From assembly GCF_040220315.1 (NCBI RefSeq), contig NZ_JAVJUY010000051.1, forward strand, positions 1 to 64,000: a DNA stretch of 64,000 nucleotides. Reading direction: 5' to 3'. Shown here one piece after another: positions 26,645 through 35,199 of the stretch (its first letter is position 1; each line of letters opens with the position of its first letter). The DNA is from Fulvivirga sp040220315 (GTDB lineage Bacteria > Bacteroidota > Bacteroidia > Cytophagales > Cyclobacteriaceae). The notes under the pieces are model-generated. The model ran no database searches, was not told the origin of the DNA, and was given only the letters and a program-made list of their open reading frames with translations. The translations under genes were made by a program, and so were the position numbers.

Positions 26645-27535
26645 TTAAGCCTTCGCTTCACTACGAATGGGGTTGTTGACAGTTTTACTCTTACTTTCAG
26701 CAACCTCATTTTTTGTTTCTTCTTTTTCCTCGGGCCTGGCTGTAAGGTATTCCTGAATATGTTTTCGCAACTCCTGAGGAGAAAGGTTACTATGTAACTT
26801 ACCATTTCTCGTAAGCGATAGTTGACCTGTTTCTTCAGAAACCACTAAAATGGCCGTATCTGTTACTTCCGACATACCCATAGCTGCTCTGTGCCGTAAG
26901 CCAAATTGAGCAGGAAGGCTATCAGATTCTGATACCGGAAGCACACATCTGGCAGCTTTTATTTTGCCTTTGTGGATAATGGCAGCACCGTCATGCAGTG
27001 GGCTGTACTTGTTGAATATAGAAAGTAACAATCTTTTTGATAAATGTGCATCAATGACATCACCCGATTCTGCATAAAATTTTAGCTCAGAATCTCGTGA
27101 GAATACAATCAATGCTCCAGTGTTGGTTCCTCCTAAGGTTTTTGCTGCTTCAATGACAGGAGTAATATTAAACAGCTCATCATGCTCTCGGCCTTTTCCC
27201 AAAAAAACGTTTTTAAAGAATGATGTGCTTTTATTGAAATCTGTTGTTTTGCCAATGAGAAGTAAAAACTTACGTATTTCTGGTTGAAAAAGGATTATAG
27301 CAGCCAGTACTCCGACTCCCATAAACTGGCCTAAAATCAAGCCTAGAAGTTCCATCTGTGCAGCACGTACAATAAGGTATATGAGGTATAGCGCCAATAC
27401 GCCTAAAAAGATGGTAACAGCCACACTACCCCGCATGAGTTTGTAGACCTGATACAACAACACACTCACTAATAGTATGTCGATAACATCTACCCAACTA
27501 ACTTCAAGAAACCCTATGCTGAATGATAAAATCAA
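26645..27535 (-). CDS. cdaA: diadenylate cyclase CdaA
   Basis: Makes the second messenger c-di-AMP from two ATP at the inner membrane. The 296 residues contain three N-terminal membrane segments (about 15-32, 38-57, 64-84), a short linker and a DAC/DisA_N domain. The catalytic motifs are exact: DGA at 182-184 (SPLHDGAAIIHKG) and RHR at 214-216 (FGLRHRAAMG). The C-terminal tail (about 265-296) is charged and low complexity. The frame opens with TTG at 27535, with no ATG before the first helix. It lies 15 bases downstream of folP on the same strand. Confidence 0.94.
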   Translation of the reverse strand: MILSFSIGFLEVSWVDVIDILLVSVLLYQVYKLMRGSVAVTIFLGVLALYLIYLIVRAAQMELLGLILGQFMGVGVLAAIILFQPEIRKFLLLIGKTTDFNKSTSFFKNVFLGKGREHDELFNITPVIEAAKTLGGTNTGALIVFSRDSELKFYAESGDVIDAHLSKRLLLSIFNKYSPLHDGAAIIHKGKIKAARCVLPVSESDSLPAQFGLRHRAAMGMSEVTDTAILVVSEETGQLSLTRNGKLHSNLSPQELRKHIQEYLTARPEEKEETKNEVAESKSKTVNNPIRSEAKA

Positions 27536-27550
27536 TTTTATATTTTTAGT

Positions 27551-28429
27551 CTATTTAATATACGTTAAATTAAACAATTTGACAGTTTCTGCTGCTTCTT
27601 TTGCATCATGCACACGCAAAATAGATGCCCCATTTCGCAAAGCTATCATATTTAAAGCAGTAGTTCCATTCAAAGCATTGTCTGCTGTAGTCCCTAACGA
27701 CTTGTAAATCATGGACTTCCTAGATATACCAACGAGAACAGGCAGCTCTAAAGTTTTAAATTCGTTGAGTTTTTTTAGAAGCTCAAAATTTTGATCAACA
27801 GTTTTAGCAAAGCCAAATCCCAGATCAATGATAATATCTTTAATACCTCTGCTCCTTAATTCGGTAACTTTTTTCTGGAAATAGTCAATAATTTCTAAAA
27901 TCAGGTTATCGTAATGGGTATGCTGGGTCATGGTTTGTGGCGTACCTCGCATGTGCATTAAAACATAAGGTACATTAATATGCGCAAGAAGATCAAACAT
28001 TCCGGAATCCATTTCGCCTCCTGATACGTCATTAATAATATCAGCCCCAGCGTCAAAAGCAGCTTTTGCCACTTCTGGCCTAAATGTATCAATAGAAATA
28101 TAGACATTTGGCAACTCCTTTCTGATGCTTTCAATGGCAGGCACAACCCTGTTAATTTCATCGTGTAGTGGTATTTCTGCAGCGCCCGGCCTGGTAGAAT
28201 AACCCCCGACATCTAAAATAGAAGCACCATCATGGACCATTGTTGTTGCTTTGGCAATGATATTTTTTTCAATTCCTACTCTGCTTCCCGCATAGAATGA
28301 GTCAGGTGTCACATTGAGTATTCCCATTACAATCGGAGAATCTAATGTAATCGCATTTCCGCGGATGTTGAGTGTCTTTTTACTTGAAAAAAATGTATCT
28401 TGCGCCACCTTAAAAATGGGTTTTAACAA
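27551..28429 (-). CDS. folP: dihydropteroate synthase
   Basis: Condenses p-aminobenzoate with 6-hydroxymethyl-dihydropterin pyrophosphate in folate synthesis; the target of sulfonamides. The 292 residues form a TIM barrel. Signatures are VMGILNVTPDSFYAGS, DGASILDVGGYSTRPGA, ISIDTFRPEVA, AGADIINDVSGG, VLMHMRGTPQTM, IIDLGFGFAKT and VLVGISRKSMI. I place the start at TTG 28429, which yields an N-terminus of normal length. It diverges from the DUF1599 gene, whose own TTG start is only 15 bases away, so the promoters for the two genes must overlap each other's 5' coding ends. Confidence 0.95.
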   Translation of the reverse strand: MLKPIFKVAQDTFFSSKKTLNIRGNAITLDSPIVMGILNVTPDSFYAGSRVGIEKNIIAKATTMVHDGASILDVGGYSTRPGAAEIPLHDEINRVVPAIESIRKELPNVYISIDTFRPEVAKAAFDAGADIINDVSGGEMDSGMFDLLAHINVPYVLMHMRGTPQTMTQHTHYDNLILEIIDYFQKKVTELRSRGIKDIIIDLGFGFAKTVDQNFELLKKLNEFKTLELPVLVGISRKSMIYKSLGTTADNALNGTTALNMIALRNGASILRVHDAKEAAETVKLFNLTYIK

Positions 28430-28444
28430 CTAAAATTTATTGTT

Positions 28445-28987
28445 TTGATAGACCAAACTGTCAGCGAATATACGCAGGTAATTAAGGAGTGTAAAGCGCT
28501 TTTTGAAAAGAAAACAAAAGATTATGGTACAGCCTGGAGAATTCTCAGGTTAAGCTCTATTACCGATCAAATTTTCATAAAAGCACAAAGAATTAGGTCT
28601 ATTCAGGAAAAGGGAATTCAAAAAATTGAAGAAGATAGTACCAACGAATTTGTAGGCATAATCAACTACTGCATTATTGCGATTTTGCAGTTACGATTAG
28701 AAGGTGACAAAAGAACTGAAATTCCGTATAAGGATTTGGAACCCTTATATGACCAGGTTGTTAATGATACATTGGACTTGTTAAAAAATAAAAACCATGA
28801 TTATGGCGAAGCCTGGCGAGATATGCGGGTGAGTTCAATTACCGATATTATATTAATGAAATTATACCGAGTAAAGCAAATTGAGGATAATGCAGGCAAA
28901 ACCTTAGTTTCTGAAGGGGTGGAAGCCAACTATCAAGATATGCTTAATTACTCTGTATTTGCGTTAATCAAATCAAACTTTATTTAA
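28445..28987 (+). CDS. DUF1599 protein with two tandem copies of the domain
   Basis: A 180-residue cytoplasmic protein made of two homologous halves. The first half has DYG at 26-28, AWR at 30-32, SSITD at 37-41 and NY at 73-74. The second has DYG at 119-121, AWR at 123-125, SSITD at 130-134 and NY at 168-169. DUF1599 has no settled function; comparative genomics has linked the family to nucleotide or nucleic-acid modification, and its all-helical, charged pattern recalls MazG-like pyrophosphatases. It lies opposite folP and 1 base before the DoxX-type gene, an order I recall from other Bacteroidota. The start codon appears to be TTG. Confidence 0.85.
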   Translation: MIDQTVSEYTQVIKECKALFEKKTKDYGTAWRILRLSSITDQIFIKAQRIRSIQEKGIQKIEEDSTNEFVGIINYCIIAILQLRLEGDKRTEIPYKDLEPLYDQVVNDTLDLLKNKNHDYGEAWRDMRVSSITDIILMKLYRVKQIEDNAGKTLVSEGVEANYQDMLNYSVFALIKSNFI

Positions 28988-28988
28988 T

Positions 28989-30092
28989 ATGTTCAAAAAG
29001 GCGATTGATCTATTTTCAAGAATTTTTGTAGGCGGACTGTTCATATTTTCTGGGTTGATCAAGTTGAATGACCCTGTGGGTACCAAAATTAAGCTTCAGG
29101 AATACTTCGAAGTTTTCTCTTCCGATTTCGGATCTTTCTTTGAAATATTTATTCCATTTGCACTTCCTATAGGAATGATCTTAATCATTTTAGAAGTTGT
29201 TTTAGGGGTTGCTGTTCTAATTAATTATAAAATGAAATGGTCGATGAGTGTGATGATGGCGCTCATGGTCTTCTTTACATTTCTTACCTTTTATTCTGCC
29301 TACTTTAATAAAGTGACGGACTGTGGTTGTTTTGGCGATGCCATACCACTTACTCCATGGCAATCATTTTATAAAGATTTGATATTAATCGTGTTTGTTG
29401 CACATCTGTTCTGGTACCGAAATGGTTATGAATCAGTTCTTCGTACAAGGCCAGCGAATGCTATAATTATAGCAACAACCGTTGTAAGTTTCATTCTTGG
29501 AATTACCGCCATTCGTCACTTACCTTTTATTGATTTCAGGCCTTATAAAATTGGAAATAGTATTCCTGAAAAGATGATTGCAGAGGAAGCTCCAATTTTG
29601 GAATACACTTTTAAGAAAGATGGTGAAACCGTAAAATCAACTAAATATCTGCTGCCAAAAGATGGGTATGAGTATGTAAGTGCCGAATTGCTAAATGAAA
29701 AGGCTTCTACACCCAAAATAACCGATTACCAAGTGGTTGGTACAGATGGAAATGACTACACAGAAGAAACTTTTTCTGGCGCCAAACTATTACTGGTTTT
29801 CTATGATGCATCGTTTAATGATCAGGATAAAATGAATGCCATTAATAAGTTGGTTGAAGGGTTAGACGGTATTGACCCGATGGTTCTTACTTCTTCATCA
29901 GAAGCAGACTTTGAGGTTTTCAGACATGAATATCAATTAGCGGTTCCTTATTACTTTACGGATGCCACTGTGCTAAAAGCGATGATTCGATCGAATCCAG
30001 GTATCATGCTGCTGCAAGATGGGGTAGTGTTGGGGAAATGGCATCATAATGATGTTCCATCGGCTGAAATGGCAAATGAACTTACCAGATAA
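28989..30092 (+). CDS. BT_3928-type DoxX/MauE membrane protein with thioredoxin-like C-terminus
   Basis: A 367-residue membrane protein. The N-terminal part (about 5-150) has four membrane segments of the DoxX/MauE type with the motif CGCFGD at 112-117, a conserved Cys pair that suggests a membrane thiol redox role. A fifth segment at about 156-173 leads to a periplasmic region. The last 120 residues look thioredoxin-like (KLLLVFYDASFNDQDKMNAI), but the usual CxxC is absent. The family is conserved in Bacteroidota beside folP and DUF1599. Its exact function is unknown; a vitamin K epoxide reductase-like or MauE-like oxidant role is only analogy. Confidence 0.82.
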   Translation: MFKKAIDLFSRIFVGGLFIFSGLIKLNDPVGTKIKLQEYFEVFSSDFGSFFEIFIPFALPIGMILIILEVVLGVAVLINYKMKWSMSVMMALMVFFTFLTFYSAYFNKVTDCGCFGDAIPLTPWQSFYKDLILIVFVAHLFWYRNGYESVLRTRPANAIIIATTVVSFILGITAIRHLPFIDFRPYKIGNSIPEKMIAEEAPILEYTFKKDGETVKSTKYLLPKDGYEYVSAELLNEKASTPKITDYQVVGTDGNDYTEETFSGAKLLLVFYDASFNDQDKMNAINKLVEGLDGIDPMVLTSSSEADFEVFRHEYQLAVPYYFTDATVLKAMIRSNPGIMLLQDGVVLGKWHHNDVPSAEMANELTR

Positions 30093-30600
30093 AATTATAC
30101 TTATTGGTATGCCCGGGTCGGGCAAGACAACCTTGGGAAAAGAGGTTGCTGATTACTTGAATTTACCTTTTTATGATTTAGACCAAGTGATTGAACTGGC
30201 TTCAGGAATGACTATTCTTCAGATTTTTGAAACGGAAGGTGAAGAGTCTTTTAGAAATTTGGAGGCTGAAACATTGAAGAAATTCTGTCAGACTCAAGAT
30301 AAATATGTGCTGGCAGCAGGGGGCGGAACTCCATGTTTTTTTAATAACATGGAAATAATGAACCAGGCTGCAATCACAGTTTTTCTAGATATTTCGATTG
30401 CAGCTCTTGCTAAAAGAATGAATCAGTCTGCGATTGAAAAAAGGCCTTTATTTCAAAAAGAGGATATTAACACAACACTTGAATCGCTTTTATCTCAAAG
30501 AAGAGCCAATTACGAGCAAGCCCGTTTTCATTTGGTTTCAGATGAATTATTTGCAGAAGATATTAGAGATGTTCTAAAAAAAGAACCCAACCGTAAATGA
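30076..30600 (+). CDS. aroK: shikimate kinase
   Basis: Phosphorylates shikimate at the 3-hydroxyl with ATP, step five of the aromatic amino acid pathway. I take the ATG at 30076 (MNLPDKIILIGMPGSGKTT, 174 residues), which is the normal family start and overlaps the upstream gene by 17 bases; an upstream ATG at 30049 would add nine unneeded residues. Motifs are Walker A GMPGSGKT, the shikimate site FYDLDQVIE and ESFRNLEAETL, AAGGGTPCF, and the LID region EKRPLF. The 3' end overlaps the opposite porin gene by 27 bases. Confidence 0.95.
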   Translation: MNLPDKIILIGMPGSGKTTLGKEVADYLNLPFYDLDQVIELASGMTILQIFETEGEESFRNLEAETLKKFCQTQDKYVLAAGGGTPCFFNNMEIMNQAAITVFLDISIAALAKRMNQSAIEKRPLFQKEDINTTLESLLSQRRANYEQARFHLVSDELFAEDIRDVLKKEPNRK

Positions 30601-32154
30601 TACTGCGGTATTCTTATTTTCTACTGTAGCCACTTGTCCAGGATATGGTGAAACGGTTGAATTTCTTCCATTTGAAGTTGAAACGGCCATGTCAACAAAA
30701 TAGTCTTCCGTTCTTATTCCACCTCCAAACGTTATCCGATTCTCACTTTCGTCAATGTCGTTCTTTACAGGGTCGTCCATTCTGGCAAAGCCCGCTCTAA
30801 GCCTGAACATTTCATATCTAAATTCAGCACCTAATCGATAGTTGATTACCGATTCCAGCTGATTGATGTCTGAATTGGCTTGGGAAAATGAAACGCCTGA
30901 TTCTGAATTAGAAAGGTTAGCTCCTGCATAATTTATTCTTTCTATATCCCCGGTAATAAAACCTGATTTTCCTAAAAAGTAGGTAGCACCAGCCCTAAGT
31001 TTAGATGGAGTAGTTATTGTGAAATTGAATGCCTCGTAATCGAAACCGAAAGACTCAGTTTGTTCCCTGAAATTGGTTGCAAATAAATAGTTTGCAGTGA
31101 GTGTTACACTTCTGATTTGTTCAATAGATATAATACTGGGCGTTGTATAAGAGGCACCTAAAAGTACTTGTGGCATTGGTCTTCCAATCACTCCAAATGT
31201 GGCATTGACACCAGTACCATTTTGCTCATAATTATCTTCTAATACAAGGCTACTTAATTCTGCATTCGTTGGAATTTCAATATATTCTCTATTCACTTCC
31301 CTTGTCATTGTAATTAGTCCTATACCACCTCCGAAATATATTCTATCGTCAAAGTTAGCGCCATAACTGAATGATGTTTGGTACATTGCTCCAGTAGATC
31401 TAATATTCTCCGTCTGAAATGTTGGGAAGTCAGGCTCAGTATAGGCAGGAATGAAAATGTCATTCCCGTTATTATCTTGAGGGAAGCTTCCATCATCTTC
31501 TACTGCGTAATAATCCCTATCAACAAAGTTATTGCCATCGATACTGAAAGGACTTATAAGAAATGTTTCAAATGCCAGCTCTGCAAAATCATTGTCAAAG
31601 CTTATATCGGACCCGTTGCTTGTAAATGCATTTAATGCGGCATATTCAACAATATCAGCAGGTCTGTTTGGGTCAAAAATAATCTCACCATTGCTATCTA
31701 ATTGGTTAAAACTATTGCCCTCGTAAGTGATCTGATTTTGAAAATCTGCAATTCTATTAATGCTAATTCCAAATGATCCGCCTTTAAATGAACCTGATCC
31801 AGAGCCATATTTAATCACAGCACCTAAATTGCTAAAGTTAAAATTCAGGCGAGCATCAGAAGTGCTTGAGCCAAGGTATTCGCTGGTTGTATTTAAGTAA
31901 TTAAAGGCAGGGGTAAATGAAAACTCAGACTTATTGAAAAACCCCAAACCTGCCGGATTAGAAGACGCTGAACTGATATCACCTCCCAGGGAAGTTTGAG
32001 CTTCACCAATTCCTAACATCCTTGCACTACCACCTGGTGTTGTCCGGCTCAAATCAAGTGCTGTTCCAACAAAATTACCTGCATCTTGAGCTTGCACGTT
32101 GTTTAGACAAAACATTCCCATGCTTATACCAATAAGCGCAATTACTTTTTTCAT
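30574..32154 (-). CDS. OmpP1/FadL/TodX-type outer-membrane protein
   Basis: A 526-residue outer-membrane barrel with a signal peptide (about 1-22, ending NNVQAQ). The mature N-terminus has the FadL-type pattern: GGSARMLGIGEAQTSLGGDI followed by SSASSNPAGLGFF, which matches the NPA-containing N-terminal hatch of this family. Alternating strands continue to a C-terminal aromatic (VSFTVGFFF). FadL-family porins import long-chain fatty acids or other hydrophobic compounds. The substrate is unknown. It is 33 bases downstream of the Ser/Arg-rich gene on the same strand. Confidence 0.88.
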   Translation of the reverse strand: MKKVIALIGISMGMFCLNNVQAQDAGNFVGTALDLSRTTPGGSARMLGIGEAQTSLGGDISSASSNPAGLGFFNKSEFSFTPAFNYLNTTSEYLGSSTSDARLNFNFSNLGAVIKYGSGSGSFKGGSFGISINRIADFQNQITYEGNSFNQLDSNGEIIFDPNRPADIVEYAALNAFTSNGSDISFDNDFAELAFETFLISPFSIDGNNFVDRDYYAVEDDGSFPQDNNGNDIFIPAYTEPDFPTFQTENIRSTGAMYQTSFSYGANFDDRIYFGGGIGLITMTREVNREYIEIPTNAELSSLVLEDNYEQNGTGVNATFGVIGRPMPQVLLGASYTTPSIISIEQIRSVTLTANYLFATNFREQTESFGFDYEAFNFTITTPSKLRAGATYFLGKSGFITGDIERINYAGANLSNSESGVSFSQANSDINQLESVINYRLGAEFRYEMFRLRAGFARMDDPVKNDIDESENRITFGGGIRTEDYFVDMAVSTSNGRNSTVSPYPGQVATVENKNTAVSFTVGFFF

Positions 32155-32187
32155 GACCTAGCGTTTTCTTTGCTTAATAATTTCAGA

Positions 32188-33489
32188 TTAGTTACCTCTC
32201 CTTGAACCTCCTGAAGAACGCGATCCGCCAGATGATCTGGAGCCACCACTACTTCTGCTGCCTGAAGAGCCTGATGACATTCGGCTACCCCCAGAAGATC
32301 TGGAACCTGAACTTGGTCGTGAGTAACTCCCAGATCTACTTCCAGAGCTCGGTCTGGAATAGCTTCCTGATCTGCTTCCAGAGCTAGGCGTGCTCCAACC
32401 TGACGATCTTCTCTGTGGAGAATTACCATAGCTACCTGATGATCTTGTTCTGGAATTAGGATAAGAACCATAACTGCCACTTCTTGAACCGTTCGAAGGC
32501 CTGCTATATGTCGAATTCGATCTTGAACCAGATGAATTTGATCTGTCGTAAGAAGACCTGCTGTATGAAGATCTTGAATTAGTAGCCTCAGAATTTACTT
32601 CAGAAGATGGTTGAGACCTTCTGTAGTAAGATGATCTACTTGCAGCATTTCTGGTATATCTGTTATCAACCCTACTGTTTGAGTTATCAACTCTGCCGGT
32701 AGTTCTACCATTAGATACACCATCATTTGAAGCAACTCGTGACCTTGTTGAACGGCTTGAGTTAACAGTACCTGTACTTCTGGAAGAACCAACACCTCTT
32801 CTAAAACTTCTGTTACTTCTCGTTTCAACGTTATTAATAACAATTACATTATTTCTGTAAGGGTTAAAGAAAGGGTCATTCCAGCCCCAGCCACCACCGT
32901 AAAACCATGGGTCGTACCATCCGCCTCCCCAGCCGTAACCTATACCCACATTCCAGCCAGATCTCCAGCCCCAACGATTTCTCCATCTCCAATCATTCCA
33001 GCCCCAGCCCCAGCCAGTACCAAAACCAACTGAAACGGACCATCCCGGACGACCAATAATTCCTGGACCATACCATGGATCGTAAAATCCACCCCAATTA
33101 TTGCCATAAAATCCATTGTTAAAACCTGGGTTAGAATAGTAATAATTATTAACCACAGGTGGGTTTTGACCATTATTTTCAGGGTTATCCACGTAATAAT
33201 CATCCTCATAGTATCCATTATCCTCTTGATAAGATTCAGCGGAATATTTAGCTACATATTCTGGGTTTACATTTTTTTGTGAATAGCTGGTCTCAGGAGC
33301 CACATCGTTAAAATTGGTTTTAACATCTTCTACCTGAGGCTGAGCACTAATTTCCTTGCGTGCCTTCTTTTTTGCTTCCCGGTCTTTTGGTGTGAAATAC
33401 AGATCGTCATTTTCTTGTGCAATACTTACACTCGAAATTACGATTCCAACTAAGAACAGAATTGAAGTAAATTTAATTGTCGTTTTCAT
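32188..33489 (-). CDS. exported Gly/Trp- and Ser/Arg-rich repetitive protein
   Basis: No recognised domain. The 433 residues have a signal peptide (about 1-24, ending VSIAQ), an acidic linker, then a striking Gly/Trp/Tyr/Asn/Pro-rich region (about 115-215, phrases such as WGWGWNDWRWRNRWGWRSG) and a C-terminal 200-residue tail of Ser, Arg, Gly and Tyr. The tail has imperfect repeats, including RPSSGSRSGSYS units and a closing run of GGSRSS units. Such composition predicts disorder and a sticky, aromatic, positively charged surface protein. Similar proteins occur beside FadL-type genes and proS in related genomes as I recall, but function is unknown. It diverges from proS. Confidence 0.7.
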   Translation of the reverse strand: MKTTIKFTSILFLVGIVISSVSIAQENDDLYFTPKDREAKKKARKEISAQPQVEDVKTNFNDVAPETSYSQKNVNPEYVAKYSAESYQEDNGYYEDDYYVDNPENNGQNPPVVNNYYYSNPGFNNGFYGNNWGGFYDPWYGPGIIGRPGWSVSVGFGTGWGWGWNDWRWRNRWGWRSGWNVGIGYGWGGGWYDPWFYGGGWGWNDPFFNPYRNNVIVINNVETRSNRSFRRGVGSSRSTGTVNSSRSTRSRVASNDGVSNGRTTGRVDNSNSRVDNRYTRNAASRSSYYRRSQPSSEVNSEATNSRSSYSRSSYDRSNSSGSRSNSTYSRPSNGSRSGSYGSYPNSRTRSSGSYGNSPQRRSSGWSTPSSGSRSGSYSRPSSGSRSGSYSRPSSGSRSSGGSRMSSGSSGSRSSGGSRSSGGSRSSGGSRRGN

Positions 33490-33558
33490 GGCACTTTCCT
33501 TTTGTTTCTAAACGTAATTTATTGCTTAGTAATTCCAATATAAGGCTTTTTATATCCT

Positions 33559-33566
33559 TATATTTG
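33559..33566 (+). promoter_or_regulatory. candidate -7 box for proS
   Basis: TATATTTG matches TAnnTTTG about 55 bases before the proS ATG, in the 131-base region between two divergent genes. A -33 TTTG at standard spacing is not evident. Confidence 0.35.
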
Positions 33567-33620
33567 CCAGCAACAAATTAATTACTTCAAAATAAACAAA
33601 AAACATACCAAACCTTAATT

Positions 33621-35099
33621 ATGGCGAAAGGATTACCAAAAAGAAGTGAAGATTATTCTCAATGGTATAATGAATTGGTTAAAAAAGCTGATTTAGCTGA
33701 GCATTCAGCAGTTAGAGGTTGTATGGTTATTAAGCCATATGGTTTTAGTATTTGGGAAAAAATGCAGGCTGCATTGGACAAAATGTTTAAGGAAACAGGT
33801 CATTCAAATGCGTATTTTCCATTGTTTGTACCTAAGAGCCTCTTTGAAGCGGAAGAAAAAAATGCCGAAGGCTTCGCCAAAGAATGTGCTGTAGTAACAC
33901 ATTACAGACTAAAAAATGATCCTGACAATAAGGGAAAACTAATTGTTGACCCTGATGCGAGATTAGAGGAGGAATTAGTTGTAAGACCAACGAGTGAAGC
34001 TGTGATTTGGAGTACATATAAAAACTGGATTCAGTCATATAGGGATTTACCGTTGCTTATTAACCAATGGGCTAACGTAGTGCGATGGGAAATGAGAACG
34101 AGGTTGTTTTTAAGAACGGCTGAGTTTTTATGGCAGGAAGGCCACACAGCACATAGCACAAAAGAGGAGGCAATTGCAGAAACCAAACAAATGTTGGAAG
34201 TATATGCCGAGTTTGCTGAGAAGTTTATGGCTATGCCTGTTCTGAAAGGGGTGAAATCTGAATCAGAAAGATTTGCAGGAGCATTAGATACCTATTGCAT
34301 TGAAGCGTTAATGCAGGATGGTAAGGCATTGCAGGCAGGTACTTCGCACTTTCTAGGTCAGAATTTTGCCAAAGCATTTGATGTGAAGTTTGCCGGAAAA
34401 GACGGGAAAGAAGACTATGTATGGGGTACATCCTGGGGTGTGAGCACTCGCTTAATGGGCGCATTAATTATGGCACACTCAGATGACGAGGGGTTGGTAT
34501 TGCCACCAAAATTGGCACCAATACAAACGGTGATTGTACCAATTTTTAAAGGGGATGAGCAACTTGCACAAATAGCCGAAGTGGCAAATCAATTGAAAGT
34601 GGAGCTTAGTGCAGATAACATTTCTGTGAAGTTTGATGACAGGGACACGAGTTCTCCGGGCTGGAAGTTTGCCGAATATGAATTGAAGGGTGTACCAGTG
34701 AGAGTGGCTATTGGCCCAAGAGACCTTGAAAATGGCACAGTAGAAATTGCGCGCAGAGATACAAAAGAGAAAAAAGTTATTCCTCTGGCAGAGGCTGCCG
34801 CCTACATTAAAAATCTAATGACAGAAATTCAGGAAAATATCTATAAGCGAGCATTTGATTTCAGGGCAAATAATACCAGCGAAGTAGATACATACGATGA
34901 GTTTAAGAAAGTACTTGATGAGAAGGCCGGGTTTGTAATGGCTCACTGGGATGGCACATCTGAAACTGAAGAGAGGATCAAGGAAGAAACTAAAGCTACC
35001 ATTAGATGTATCCCTTTAGATTTTAAGGAAGAAGCAGGTAAGTGCATCTACAGCGGAAGACCATCAAAAGGCAAGGTAGTGTTCGCCAGAGCATACTAA
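33621..35099 (+). CDS. proS: prolyl-tRNA synthetase, short (archaeal/eukaryote-like) type
   Basis: Charges tRNA(Pro) with proline. At 492 residues it is the short form, which lacks the YbaK-like editing insertion of the E. coli type and resembles archaeal and eukaryotic enzymes. Class II motifs are visible: VRGCMVIKPYGFSIWEKMQ (motif 1 area), VRWEMRTRLFLRTAEFLWQEGH (motif 2) and VWGTSWGVSTRLMGALIM (motif 3). An anticodon-binding domain (about 285-385) and a C-terminal zinc-binding-like domain complete it. It is followed by a strong terminator at 35121-35152, so it is probably transcribed alone. Confidence 0.96.
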   Translation: MAKGLPKRSEDYSQWYNELVKKADLAEHSAVRGCMVIKPYGFSIWEKMQAALDKMFKETGHSNAYFPLFVPKSLFEAEEKNAEGFAKECAVVTHYRLKNDPDNKGKLIVDPDARLEEELVVRPTSEAVIWSTYKNWIQSYRDLPLLINQWANVVRWEMRTRLFLRTAEFLWQEGHTAHSTKEEAIAETKQMLEVYAEFAEKFMAMPVLKGVKSESERFAGALDTYCIEALMQDGKALQAGTSHFLGQNFAKAFDVKFAGKDGKEDYVWGTSWGVSTRLMGALIMAHSDDEGLVLPPKLAPIQTVIVPIFKGDEQLAQIAEVANQLKVELSADNISVKFDDRDTSSPGWKFAEYELKGVPVRVAIGPRDLENGTVEIARRDTKEKKVIPLAEAAAYIKNLMTEIQENIYKRAFDFRANNTSEVDTYDEFKKVLDEKAGFVMAHWDGTSETEERIKEETKATIRCIPLDFKEEAGKCIYSGRPSKGKVVFARAY

Positions 35100-35120
35100 T
35101 TGAGTTTATGCTTACAAATG

Positions 35121-35152
35121 AAAGCAACCTGACATATTGGGTTGCTTTTTTT
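35121..35152 (+). terminator. rho-independent terminator after proS
   Basis: AAGCAACC (35122-35129) pairs with GGTTGCTT (35140-35147) around a 10-base loop, and T residues continue to 35152. It lies 22 bases after the proS stop and separates proS from the histidine kinase gene. Confidence 0.85.
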
Positions 35153-35199
35153 ATGTTCTGTCGGTTGTAAGACTTATTTCGCTCAACTAGACCCTTTAA

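Noticed and set aside
32151..32480. An alternative-frame ORF in the Ser/Arg-rich gene, rich in Asp, Leu and Val
   Set aside because: Repetitive codons in the real gene give a low-complexity shadow in another frame; no start region or conserved phrase supports it.
32188..32600. Short repeated DNA units resembling a CRISPR or satellite array
   Set aside because: The repeats are in-frame coding units for Ser/Arg/Gly residues without constant-length spacers, so they are not an array.
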